64,000 nt of DNA from Tritrichomonas musculus (taxonomy: Eukaryota > Parabasalia > Tritrichomonadida > Tritrichomonadidae). Each line of letters opens with the position of its first letter. Position 1 is the stretch's first letter. The stretch is from assembly GCA_039105265.1 (NCBI GenBank), contig JAPFFF010000002.1, forward strand, positions 7,626,001 through 7,690,000, given 5' to 3'. The position numbers and the translations under genes are program-made. Shown piece by piece: positions 29,346 through 38,443 of the stretch. The notes below the pieces were generated by a model. It was not told the DNA's origin and ran no database searches. It worked only from the letters and a program-made list of their open reading frames with translations.

Positions 29346-30866
29346 AGAATCAGCATTCAAATATTTATTTGTTGTCACTTTTGGTGAAAGTTTTGGTTTA
29401 AGCCTCATTCCATATATAAGCTTTCTCACGTCTTTGTGATGTTCAGGATAAACTGTCTTGCATACGTGAATCAGTTCCTTTTGAAGTTCTTTCTGGTGAA
29501 CAATGGATGTAAGTAAATCATCTCGTTCAATTACCCATCCTTCAACGTAGGTAACTGCAACAACTGCCGATTTTCTTGGCTGGTCGATCAACAATTCAAT
29601 TTCACCCATTCCAACACCATCATCGCAATTAATTATTTCGGTTTCGATACGATCAACAAATAACTTAATAATTCCACTTTTGAATAGATACAATTTATTC
29701 ACAATTTCTCCTTGTTTAATTATTATTTCACCAGGAACGAACGAAACTGAGAACATAGCATTTGAGAAACCAATAAGAAGTTTTTGGCTAGCAATTTGCA
29801 TCATTGAAATTTTTGAAAGGCATTTTTTGGTGATATCTAATTTAATATCATTTCGAACAGTTTGTGGAACAAATTTGAAAACTTCTTTCAGATCATCAGC
29901 ACCATGAGTTTTAGACCACTTTTCTTGGAAAAAATTGATGACTTCGTTGACTGTATCTCTTGGAATTTCTTTAAATTGCATAAAATCAATGAAACTTCGA
30001 AAACCTTTCAAAAAGCTAGAACCAATTGGATCGAAAAGAGAAGAAACCATAGTTGAAATAAGGAAACCATTGACCATCACTCCTATTAATTGAATAAAAA
30101 TAACAATTATTCTTTCTTGTGAAATTTTTGGAGTCAAATCTCCAAAACCGATTGCTAAGATTGTAGTCATAACGAAATAAATTGAAACAACGTATTGTTG
30201 TGTAGGTGATAATTTGTCCCATTCGTGCATTTTCACCCATGATTGATCAATTCCTTCAAAAAAAGCTGAAAGATAGAAAATACATGCAAAAAGATGTATG
30301 CATAATATTTCAAGTAGAATTGATTGAAAAATACGAGATCTCGTTAGTGAGTATATCATAGATTGTGAAATTGTATAAGATGCATCTAAGCCTCTTTGAA
30401 TTCGTAAAATGCGTGGGATGCATAATAGTAAATATATTAATCTATTTTTAAGAAGAACTCCAATCCAACTAAGAGGAATCGCTGCTATTATATGAGTAAC
30501 AATTCGAAAGCATCCGATATGTTCTTTAATTCTACGTAGGTTGTTAATCTGTACTCCATGAGAAAAATATGATGTATGCAAGTATACAAATATGTCGAAA
30601 ATGTAGAATAAATCAAATATAATAAAAATTGAGTATCCAGCAAAAGGTACATCATTTATGAAAATCCCAAAAAAAGAAATTTCTATGAGAGTAGATAAAC
30701 AAACTATAAAAATTAGATATTCCCAAAATCTTCGAAGTTTTTGTGAATGTGAGAAAGTCAGCGAAAATCGTTGTTTGATAGGATACTTTAAATTTGTTGG
30801 TGTATATAGCATACGATTGTCATCTAAAAGGTGTTGATAATTAAAAGAAGCTCCTCTTTTATGCAT
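29193..30866 (-). CDS. Six-span K+-type channel with cyclic-nucleotide-binding domain
   Basis: 557 residues. S1-S4 lie in about 45-185, with S4 carrying spaced Arg (RLIYLLLCIPRILRIQRG). S5, the pore loop and S6 span about 195-285, with selectivity filter TTILAIGFGDLTP (about 236-248). GFGD in place of GYGD is a K+-type filter used by CNG/KCNH-like channels. A C-linker (about 290-370) leads to a cyclic-nucleotide-binding domain (about 375-470). Its phosphate-binding cassette, GMGEIELLIDQPRKSAVV, keeps the Glu and Arg that bind the nucleotide. The C-terminus is an Asn/Asp-rich tail (about 515-557) encoded by AAT/AAC/GAT repeats. It probably converts cAMP or cGMP changes into K+ flux at a membrane, and so is a plausible effector for cyclases such as the one at 7697-13120 (inference). 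Confidence 0.9.
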   Translation of the reverse strand: MHKRGASFNYQHLLDDNRMLYTPTNLKYPIKQRFSLTFSHSQKLRRFWEYLIFIVCLSTLIEISFFGIFINDVPFAGYSIFIIFDLFYIFDIFVYLHTSYFSHGVQINNLRRIKEHIGCFRIVTHIIAAIPLSWIGVLLKNRLIYLLLCIPRILRIQRGLDASYTISQSMIYSLTRSRIFQSILLEILCIHLFACIFYLSAFFEGIDQSWVKMHEWDKLSPTQQYVVSIYFVMTTILAIGFGDLTPKISQERIIVIFIQLIGVMVNGFLISTMVSSLFDPIGSSFLKGFRSFIDFMQFKEIPRDTVNEVINFFQEKWSKTHGADDLKEVFKFVPQTVRNDIKLDITKKCLSKISMMQIASQKLLIGFSNAMFSVSFVPGEIIIKQGEIVNKLYLFKSGIIKLFVDRIETEIINCDDGVGMGEIELLIDQPRKSAVVAVTYVEGWVIERDDLLTSIVHQKELQKELIHVCKTVYPEHHKDVRKLIYGMRLKPKLSPKVTTNKYLNADSDSDNNINNNTNNDNINNDNKSNNDNNNNDNNNNNNGNNFNDNGNNNENNN

Positions 30867-31416
30867 TTAATTTTTTATTGAAAATATACTCAATTTTTTA
30901 ATAAAAAAATCAACTATTTGCTAACAAATACAAGTGTATTTTTATTTATTATTTATATTTAATATTAAGAGCAATGAGTTTTATTAAATTAAACATAAAA
31001 TTCTGCAAAAAAATCAAATCTAAAAAGAAATCAGATACTTGTTTTCATTTTTTGATTCTTGTTAGGTAAAAGCAAATGTTTAATAATGAAATATGCTAGG
31101 AAAATATTTGATAATTATGTTAAACTTTAAGCATTCCAAATCATAATTAACAATATCTTAATAGTGATTGGAATTGTGCATTTTAATCTTTATCTGACAG
31201 TATGAAAAAAATATTTTTGTTCAAATGAGAATCTCATTATGAGATATATTGATTATTTTATATTATTTTTTTACAAATGAAATCTAATATTTTGGAATTA
31301 ACTTGACTTTTTTAATGAAAAATCAGGGTTGTAGATCGATGATGATAAATATCGATTATCGGCTCATTATCGATAGTCCAATAATATCGATAAAAATTTG
31401 TCCGATAACCAATAAT

Positions 31417-31496
31417 TATGCTTTAGATAATAATGTTCTTGAAAGAAAAATATATTATTATGCTAATGACATAATGCCATTATTATCTAAAGCATA
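31417..31496. repeat. Perfect 19-bp inverted repeat, 42-nt loop
   Basis: Arm TATGCTTTAGATAATAATG at 31417-31435 is exactly reverse-complementary to 31478-31496. It is the first of four hairpins spread over 366 bases. Confidence 0.85.
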
Positions 31497-31500
31497 GACA

Positions 31501-31523
31501 CTTTTTGAGCGAAGCTCAAAAAG
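31501..31523. repeat. Perfect hairpin with GAA loop
   Basis: CTTTTTGAGC, loop GAA, GCTCAAAAAG: a 10-bp stem. The apex GCGAAGC is known to form an exceptionally stable DNA mini-hairpin. The same hairpin recurs at 31620-31644. Confidence 0.85.
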
Positions 31524-31619
31524 AGGCGTTTCTTGCAATTTCTTCAAATCCGATATTCAAATATCAAAACCATCTATAACCAAGATATTACATATCCGAA
31601 ATGAATCTTATGCTTGGAT

Positions 31620-31644
31620 ACTTTTTGAGCGAAGCTCAAAAAGT
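31620..31644. repeat. Second copy of the GAA-loop hairpin
   Basis: Identical to the 31501-31523 hairpin and extended by one A-T pair to an 11-bp stem. Copy spacing is 120 bases from start to start of the shared core. Confidence 0.85.
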
Positions 31645-31743
31645 AGCCTTTTATTATTTTCAAATTAGATTTCTTTTCAAAACTTAAACAAATCATCTTT
31701 TATAAAGAAAACAAAAGAAATATTGTGCCTAATAGATCCAAAA

Positions 31744-31782
31744 AATGACAACTTTATGAGCTTTGCTCATAAAGTTGTCATT
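31744..31782. repeat. Perfect 18-bp hairpin with TTT loop
   Basis: AATGACAACTTTATGAGC at 31744-31761, loop TTT, then the exact reverse complement at 31765-31782. The apex (TGAGC, 3-nt loop, GCTCA) resembles the two GAA-loop hairpins, so the three probably share an origin or function. Confidence 0.85.
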
Positions 31783-31890
31783 AAATGATATTAATTATTA
31801 ATAATTAATTGAAATTCAAAATACAAAAATACTTTTATGTATGTTCAAAAAATATTGTTTATTAAAAGATTTATGATTATATCGCGCGTT

Positions 31891-31892
<2 letters not shown>

Positions 31893-31923
<31 letters not shown>
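31893..31923. repeat. 31-nt poly-T tract
   Basis: Uninterrupted T run about 290 bp upstream of the ATG at 32211. Confidence 0.8.
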
Positions 31924-31926
<3 letters not shown>

Positions 31927-32210
31927 AAATTGAATGATAAAAAAAAAAACGTGTTAATTGAATTTCATAAATTATTTTATTACAAATAATTATTTATAGT
32001 ATTTTTTAATTTATATTATATCTCCTAAATATATTTATATAATTCATTTTATATTATTAATATAAAAAATTATATCAAAAAAATATTCTTTTTTATTATG
32101 TATAAATTAAGATAAACAACAATATTCATTAGCCTACATCAATAAACCTTTTCAAAAAATCATTTTAGCACCAAACTTTTGTGAATAATATTTTTTTTGT
32201 TAGAGTCAAA

Positions 32211-32939
32211 ATGGGTTGTGGTGGTTCCAAAGTTGACGCCAAAACAGACAACAATTTATATTGTTTGAGTTGTATTGATGGAAGAACTACCCAAACGATT
32301 ATGGGTTGTCCAGGTGGAGATGCTGGTGCATTATTCAGATGTTTATATGCATGTAAGCAAGTTTCATCAGAGACTTCTGCCCTTGATGATGAGCAAAAAA
32401 TAATTCAAGTTATAAAAGAAGTATCTCAAAAACTTCATCATCTTTTATATTATCATACTGATGATCATGCTGCACACCATTTCAACCCAAAGAGTATAAA
32501 AGATTTCAGCGAAGCTGCACAAGGCGCAAACATTGGCTGTGGATATTTCAAACTTTGCTGCACTGCTCCAGGTGAACTTGGTGAAGATTCAGAAATGCAA
32601 AATTATGCAAAATTCTTCATTTCAACTTTAACTAAATCATATGTTCAAACACCCAAAATATTCGATTATGTCACTTTGCAAGGTGATCATGCTGAAGAAA
32701 ATGTTAAATTATTCCATAGTAAAAAGCCCTTCAAAGCTGATGGTAAAACATTCATTTATCATCCAAATGTCGAATCAGCCGATGGATTGACTATTCTCGA
32801 AGCCATTTATAGTGTCATTCCTGATTTATCATCTAAAAAAGACGAAATTTCCCAAAAATACCAAGAAATCTGCAAGCAGCATTGGGAACACACAATTAAT
32901 TACTTGGCACCTGGAAAAGAAATTCAAGAAATTGATTGA
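32211..32939 (+). CDS. Predicted N-myristoylated protein with possible carbonic-anhydrase-like metal site
   Basis: 242 residues from the ATG at 32211. That start is chosen because it opens with MGCGGSK, a textbook N-myristoylation signal (Gly2, Ser6) with Cys3 for palmitoylation. An upstream in-frame extension would rely on GTG at 32181 and would hide this signal. The protein should sit on the inner face of a membrane. Further on are SCIDGR (Cys21, Asp23, Arg25), PGGDAG (34-39), HTDDH (82-86) and IGCGYFKLCC (Cys110). A CxDxR, His, Cys series with a G-x-PGGDAG loop recalls beta/zeta-class carbonic anhydrases, especially the CDCA repeat, where Cys/His/Cys hold Zn or Cd. That likeness is from memory and is unproven. 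The C-terminal half is unrecognised. Confidence 0.7.
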   Translation: MGCGGSKVDAKTDNNLYCLSCIDGRTTQTIMGCPGGDAGALFRCLYACKQVSSETSALDDEQKIIQVIKEVSQKLHHLLYYHTDDHAAHHFNPKSIKDFSEAAQGANIGCGYFKLCCTAPGELGEDSEMQNYAKFFISTLTKSYVQTPKIFDYVTLQGDHAEENVKLFHSKKPFKADGKTFIYHPNVESADGLTILEAIYSVIPDLSSKKDEISQKYQEICKQHWEHTINYLAPGKEIQEID

Positions 32940-33044
32940 ACTGGCATTTAACTAAAAAAAATTAATATTTTAAATAACGAATTTTTTATTTTAAAACAAA
33001 CATAATCAATCATAATAAAATAATAACAATAGTAATAGATTAAA

Positions 33045-34637
33045 TTATACAATTTTGATTGGTTTCATTGAAGGTTTTACGTTTCCAACAATTTTCTGAA
33101 TGTTAGTCAATTTCACGTTTAACATTGAAATTCTTTGTGTTGATTTATAATCAGCAAGCTGTCTCAATGTACTTTTTGATGGTGCCTTTTTTACTCCGTT
33201 TGAAGTTAAAGGAGGTAAAGATGAAGCTTTTTTAGATTTGCTTTCTTTCAATCTTTGTTCAAGTTGTTTAGTTAATTTTTGATTAGCGATGTTTTCTCTT
33301 TCTAATTGACCCAAAAGGGCCCTGATTTTTCTGTCTCTATTTTCAGCTGCACAATCAAGTTGATGTTGCTGTTTTTCTAAGAGTTTCTGATAGGATGATT
33401 TTATATATCGAATTGCGCACCTTTTGGCTTGTAAAGTCTCGCTTCTTTGTAGCACATCTCCTTCCATTTTAATAGTTTTGGCTTCATCAAATTTATGTGC
33501 TAGAGCAAGAGCTTTCTGAATTTTTCGAACTTGTAATAACTTTTTAGATGGTTTTGAAAATCTTTGAAGGAATTCTGGACTTTGGCAATCTAATTCAAAC
33601 TGTTTTCGTTCGCATGCTTGAATTTCTATTAATTGTTGCAATTTTTTCTGCTCATTTTCTTTGAGTAAAGAAATTCGCTTCTGGTATTTTTGATTAGATG
33701 CTTGTCGTTGTTCTTTTGCCATTTCAATTCGCGATTCTAAGTTTCGAGTTATAGATTCTGTAGTATATCCACCACAATCCCTTGAGTATTCAAGGAGAAG
33801 ATCATTCACAGCTATATCATTATTATATGCGGCATCATAATTTTCGTCTACCATAAATTGAAGAGATTGTCTACGTGCATAATCTATAACAGCATCACGC
33901 ATAAGAAAAGGTGGAAGAGTTTTATCTTTCTTAAACAATTCAAAAGCTTCATCTAATTGTTCATCTGAATATTGAACAATATTTTCTTCATCATCATCAG
34001 AATTTTGAATCTGTTTCTTTTTTTGTTTTGATTTATTGGAAGAGTCATTCGAATCATTTTCATCATTTTTATCGATTTGTTCATCTTCACTTGCTTGCTC
34101 AGAACTCTCCATTGGTTTAGCCATTAATGCTTCAGTCATTCCAAATGTTTCTTTTAACATTTCACTGTTGTTGCCATCTTCCGGATATCCATCATTTACC
34201 TTGATTTTAGAAACAATATCTTCAAGTGGAAGAGATACTTCGAGATTTAATTTGTTTTCAGTGTTAGGCTCCTCTTTTTTTTGAAGATGTTTTTTTGTTT
34301 TATCTTCTATTTTATTGTCTTCAATTGCTGAACCTTCAGATGAATCTTGTGCCTCCATATTGTCAACTGAATTTGCAATATTATTTACTAAATTAGATAA
34401 TGATTCTTGAATGTTATTGTTATTAGAAGAATTTTTGTCACTTTGATTGTCATTTTTGTTATTTGAGGAATTATTGTCATTTTGTTTATTATTATTATTA
34501 TTTGAAGAATTATTGTCAATTTGTTTGTTGTCGTCGTTGTCCTTGTCAGTTGTTTTTCCAAAACTATTGCCAAGAGTATTTGATAAAACGTTCATATCGA
34601 AATTAATACCAAGTTTACCTTGATTTTCTTTGCTCAT
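33045..34637 (-). CDS. Asn-rich, coiled-coil protein of a trichomonad-type family
   Basis: 530 residues. The first 75 are low complexity (Asn, Asp, Ser, Lys), followed by acidic disordered sequence to about 215. A conserved core starts at YSDEQLDEAFELFKKDKTLP (about 225) and holds DYARRQSLQFMVDENYDAAY, GGYTTESITRNLESRIEMAK and a long basic coiled coil (about 300-470). The C-terminus is Lys/Ser-rich. I recall similar cores (YARRxSLxxxVxxxYDxA ... GGYTTExITKNLExRIEMAKEQR) in many trichomonad hypothetical proteins, but I cannot assign a function. A cytoskeletal or flagellar role would fit the coil (speculative). The sequence TTGACTAACATTCAG at 33100-33114 (minus) looks like an intron end but lies inside an unbroken frame. 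Confidence 0.8.
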   Translation of the reverse strand: MSKENQGKLGINFDMNVLSNTLGNSFGKTTDKDNDDNKQIDNNSSNNNNNKQNDNNSSNNKNDNQSDKNSSNNNNIQESLSNLVNNIANSVDNMEAQDSSEGSAIEDNKIEDKTKKHLQKKEEPNTENKLNLEVSLPLEDIVSKIKVNDGYPEDGNNSEMLKETFGMTEALMAKPMESSEQASEDEQIDKNDENDSNDSSNKSKQKKKQIQNSDDDEENIVQYSDEQLDEAFELFKKDKTLPPFLMRDAVIDYARRQSLQFMVDENYDAAYNNDIAVNDLLLEYSRDCGGYTTESITRNLESRIEMAKEQRQASNQKYQKRISLLKENEQKKLQQLIEIQACERKQFELDCQSPEFLQRFSKPSKKLLQVRKIQKALALAHKFDEAKTIKMEGDVLQRSETLQAKRCAIRYIKSSYQKLLEKQQHQLDCAAENRDRKIRALLGQLERENIANQKLTKQLEQRLKESKSKKASSLPPLTSNGVKKAPSKSTLRQLADYKSTQRISMLNVKLTNIQKIVGNVKPSMKPIKIV

Positions 34638-35464
34638 AATTTTTTAAGAAAAAAACGAGATTATTTTTATTCAATAACTGTAACTTTTTCATATTAATAA
34701 TTTGAAAAGTCTATAAAAAATTTTGGATTTTTACTTATGAATATATTCTCATTTACTTTAAAAATCCATATAACATTTTCATTTTTTGATAAATTAGATA
34801 AAAATGAAAAAGATTCCTAAATATCTTTTTATTTTTAAAAAAATTAAAACAATGATATTTTTTAGCGAAAGATTCAAACACAGTTTTCCATTAGCATTCA
34901 ATGTATTTAAATGAAAATTATGGTCTTTAATCTTTAAAAGACCTTTTAAAAATTAAAAATCTGGCCATTTCAACTATTAATATATTAAAATATTAAAATA
35001 TTGTTATTTTTAGAATGAGGGAAAAAATTATATTTATGAGAATTGTTCATTAAATATTAGTTGTTGTGACTTTCAGAATTAAGGAATATATTAGAAATTT
35101 TTCCTTAAATGATGGAAATCCTTTTTCAAAATAAAGCAATTTATCTTTTAAAAGTATTTCATTCATTTATGAAGAAGTGAATATCATGAAATTGCGCAAT
35201 TATTATAATTAGCAAAGGTATATATTTATGTATATACATATAAATGTATATATTATTTTGTAAAATCAAATAATTATTATGTAGTTATGGTGTTATTTGT
35301 TATATTATTCAAAATTGAAGAATTGAGGAGAAATGATATTAGATTTTAAATAAACAACAAAACGTAGGAGCAGAGTTATAAAATAACAAGTCATTTGACA
35401 AATTCATTAATATTGCAATATAATATATAATATATATTATATATTATAAGTCGTCAAATAGAAA
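34638..35464. other. Intergenic region
   Basis: About 830 bases of very AT-rich spacer between two minus-strand genes. It holds an AT-only palindrome at about 35420-35450. No gene or RNA recognised. Confidence 0.4.
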
Positions 35465-35869
35465 TTATGTTGTAGTATTAGAAAATTGAGGTGTGGTTTC
35501 AAAATACTTGCGTAAGATTTCCATTTTGTCTTTGCATTCCTTGAAGCATTTGGTTATGAGATGTGATGTGAATCGGGAGGCATCTATAGTATCATGGCAT
35601 ATGGGGCAACGTTGTGAACGAGATATAATTGGTGTATCAAAGTTAAAAGGGTCATCTTTTAGTTGAGGTATGACAGGATCAACTTGGATAATTTTTGAAA
35701 CAGAAATTGCACCAGGGCATCCATAGTCTGTTTTGAATAAATCTAAGATTGATTCAATTAGTAATTCATTGATAAAATCAGTACAGATATTATCAACTTG
35801 TGTAAGAGCTTGATCAACTTTATGTTTTTTCCAACTGACAAAGTAAATTCTTTTAGGCTGTTTTTCCAT
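35465..35869 (-). CDS. Sgf11/ATXN7L3-like zinc-finger protein (SAGA deubiquitinase module)
   Basis: 134 residues from the ATG at 35869 (MEKQPKRIYF). A frame open further upstream to 36061 is AT-driven and unlikely to be coding. An N-terminal helix (about 20-50, ICTDFINELLIESILDLFKT) is followed by a C2HC finger (about 90-112, CPICHDTIDASRFTSHLITK then C). Human ATXN7L3 has the same layout: a helix that packs on the module, then [20 protein letters not shown]. The shared IxASRFxxHLxxC stretch is specific. In yeast and animals this finger docks the Ubp8/USP22 deubiquitinase on the nucleosome acidic patch, so that H2B ubiquitin is removed during transcription. No partner gene is in the window. 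Confidence 0.65.
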   Translation of the reverse strand: MEKQPKRIYFVSWKKHKVDQALTQVDNICTDFINELLIESILDLFKTDYGCPGAISVSKIIQVDPVIPQLKDDPFNFDTPIISRSQRCPICHDTIDASRFTSHLITKCFKECKDKMEILRKYFETTPQFSNTTT

Positions 35870-36363
35870 TTTATTCTTTTTCTTTAATATTTGTAACCAT
35901 AAAATCTTTGAAATGATATTGAAATAAGAAAAATAGAGATATATCAGAAGTGAGTGCTTGCTTCTTTCCTTTTTTTCTATAATATTGTATGTTTTGTTAA
36001 AAATATTAATAATATTTCTTTTCGATATGTTCTTTTTTGAATAAATTTTAAAAATTGACATTAAGTTTGTATCAAGCTAATTCTATCAGCAGGGTATATG
36101 TAATATATATATATATATATATATATATATTGAATGTTGATTTTTGTTTTAGATGTATATATACTTTTATTTTTTCTTTTTAATGAGATATAAATATATA
36201 TATATCAGTACATGATAATTATTTCATTTTTGGAGAAGATAAGAGCAAAAATATAAATAGAATTATTCTTATTGAGAAAAATAAATATATAGAAATAAGT
36301 GATTTATAATAACAAAAATATAAAACAGAATATCATACAAAAAAAGAGAGAGTTAAAATAAAG
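35870..36363. other. Intergenic region with AT microsatellite
   Basis: Spacer between two minus-strand genes. It holds an (AT)14 microsatellite at 36103-36130 and shorter AT runs to about 36205. No gene recognised. Confidence 0.5.
36103..36130. repeat. (AT)14 microsatellite
   Basis: Uninterrupted AT dinucleotide run, 28 bases, likely to vary in length between isolates. Confidence 0.85.
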
Positions 36364-37845
36364 CTAAAAAATCATAAAAGATGATGAAAATAATGATTTT
36401 GAGATAGCATTTTGCATTTCTCCGCCGTATGGAAACTCCATTATCTGATTATATTCATCCAAGATAGAAGTGCAAAACTCGGAATAATTGTCAATTTTTT
36501 CAATTAATTTTGATCTTATAAATTTATATTTTGGTTTTGAATTGAATTTCCAAAGTAAGCGTTTTGAATTTGCTTGAACTGCATTTCGATTCTTATTTGA
36601 AGCTTCAATGATCATTAATGGAACAAAATTTTCAATAAACTGGTTTGAACAATCGTCCCAAATAATACCATATTTGATCAGCCTAAAAATGCTGCCCATC
36701 ATATTTGTTGAATCAGGAAACTGAACTATTAGTCTTAAAATTACTTGTTGAACTTGTTTTAAGAGTAAATCAGATAATCCTTTTGATTTTAATTTCATCA
36801 TTTTTGCGATGAATTCAAGCGAAAAGCTTTGATAACGAAATACTTTATTATATGGTTCTTCTACGATTTCTGCTGCATGAGGAAGGAAAACAATCATATT
36901 TCCTTCATTAATACTGGATGAAATCGAAGCTATTGCATCCCAAAGTTCGTTTAAAATAACTGTTGATGAATTTATCAGAGAATAAAGAGTTTCCGTGATT
37001 TTATACGAATTAAATGATTTCCTCAGAATTTCATTTGTATTGCACAATCTAATAATGCGAAGGAGTAAAGAAATGTAAAGTTCACATTTATCTTCTTTAG
37101 TGAATTTTGGATTAATTGAATCAGTGGCTTTATCATTTTCATCTTGATTGTTATTTTGTATATTATTTTCTTGAGTATCTTTTTGAGTTTTTTCTATGGA
37201 ATTAGTTAAATAGTTTTGATATTTTTTAATTTCATTTATAACATGATCAGCAAATTTTGACTCGACGAGAGAATTTTGTATTAATTCAAAACTTTTGTCT
37301 GAGGAGCAAATTTGTATAAATAAGTCAAATACACCAGGCTCATCAACGAATGGAAGAAGTTGATAAATGAATCCTGTGCAGTTATTAACTTCATTTGGAA
37401 TATTTGAAACAATAAAAACTAGTATTGATGAAATTCTACTTAATAAAAAATATGGAGGATTTGATTCGTTGTGAATTTTCATAAATATCAATGACATCTG
37501 AGTATATATCGCATCATTTTGGAAAAGTGCTTCTAATAAAGATGGCGGGGCTTTTGTGAATAATAAAAAAGATCGTGAGCCAATATCTAAATCGAAGCAT
37601 TCATTATGATTAAACTTTTCATAATCTAAAGGAAAGCATGTATCGATTATTTCTTGAATGTGATTTGATAAACTGAATGTTAGTCAAAAAAAAAAAAAAG
37701 CATACTAAGATAACGTTGAAAAGTTCTGGTCACGGACAAGTTTATATAATGCTGTGTTGCGAACAACTTCTGTGAACTTTACGTTGGGATTTTCGATACA
37801 CAAAAGAACCCTTTTTTCTTCTTTTTGTTCAACATTCCAACTCAT
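36364..37845 (-). CDS. SAPS-family PP6/SIT4 phosphatase regulatory subunit, two exons (37845-37706 and 37672-36364)
   Basis: Removing a 33-nt intron (37673-37705) gives one 482-residue frame from MSWNVEQKEE. The start aligns by eye with human PP6R1: FTEVVRNTALYKLVRDQNFS matches LPELLDEEDVLQECKVVNRK, then NFSTLSYLSNHIQEII matches KLLDFLLQPPHLQAMV. Further helical repeats follow, for example ISSILVFIVSN, DLFIQICSSDKSF and ELYISLLLRIIRLC. SAPS subunits bind the catalytic PP6/Sit4 phosphatase and steer it in cell-cycle and TOR-type signalling. The protein is all-helical, with a charged insert near residue 190 and no membrane segment. It is shorter than animal PP6R, lacking their long C-terminal tail. 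Without splicing the N-terminal 47 residues would be lost. Confidence 0.72.
37673..37705 (-). other. Very short spliceosomal intron, 33 nt, in the SAPS gene
   Basis: It begins GTATGC at 37705-37700, continues as a T tract, and ends GACTAACATTCAG with the AG at 37674-37673. The ACTAAC-to-AG spacing equals that of the 102-nt intron at 27397-27498. It is phase 2. Splicing joins TA with T to make Tyr and continues in frame into the downstream coding frame. Retention would hit a stop at the exon-intron border. At 33 nt it belongs to the shortest class of eukaryotic introns. Confidence 0.85.
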
Positions 37846-38443
37846 TATATAAAATTCTGATTATAGATTTAAAATTGATAAGAATAACGAATTATTTTTA
37901 ACTTTTTGAGTTTAAATTATTTGCTCTATTCAATAAAAATAATCGTTTAATTCAATTCAGCGATTATTTTCAATTCTTTTTAGATAATTTATCTTCATCA
38001 AGAAAAAATAATCTTTGATTGATTTTTAAAATCATATAAAAAACTTGCTTGTTTTTCAAGAATCTTATGTATTTGAGAAAAAACTAGTTGATTATGTTTT
38101 CCAAAAAAAAAAATAAAATAAAAACTCAAAAAAAAAAAAAAATACTCTGCAAGCTCTGACCAGAGCTTGACTTTTTTGGCATGCAAATTTCATGAATCAC
38201 AAAAATCAACAATTTGAAATACAAAATTTGATTATTCATTTGAAAAGAGAGCTTTCATTGTAAAATGCAAATTAACAAATATACAATATTGGTTTGTCAT
38301 TAATATAATATTTAAAGCTTTAGAGTTTAGAGGGAAAAAAAAATGCTTTGTTATTTGTTTAAAGAAAATACACCTAGATTTTTTCACCTAAAAATTACTC
38401 TTAACTAATAAATCATCATTTTGATAAAGTGAATCAAAAACAT
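37846..38443. other. Intergenic region
   Basis: AT-rich spacer with A-runs near 38101-38142 and a near-perfect palindrome CAAGCTCTG-AC-CAGAGCTTG at 38150-38169. No gene recognised. Confidence 0.45.

Larger units (their letters stand above)
30867..32210. other. Divergent intergenic region with four hairpins and a 31-nt T tract
   Basis: 1.3 kb between the channel gene (minus) and the gene at 32211 (plus). Four perfect hairpin-forming repeats lie between 31417 and 31782 (listed separately). A T tract lies at 31893-31923, then AT-rich promoter DNA. No protein-coding frame is supported: the 64-codon plus frame at 31303 overlaps the first hairpin and is unlike any family I know. Confidence 0.5.

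Noticed and set aside
29154-29439. Hydrophobic Ile/Val/Leu-rich plus-strand frames
   Set aside because: They are the antisense of the Asn-codon repeat in the channel gene.
32181-32210. N-terminal extension of the gene at 32211
   Set aside because: It would need a GTG start and would hide the MGCGGSK lipidation signal.
33100-33114. TTGACTAACATTCAG, identical to the end of the 33-nt intron
   Set aside because: It lies within an unbroken conserved frame (KLTNIQK) and no GTATGY donor is seen upstream within intron range.
35870-36061. 65-residue N-terminal extension of the Sgf11-like protein
   Set aside because: The extension is Ile/Lys/Asn/Tyr-rich AT-driven sequence, whereas MEKQPKRIYF begins coding-like composition.
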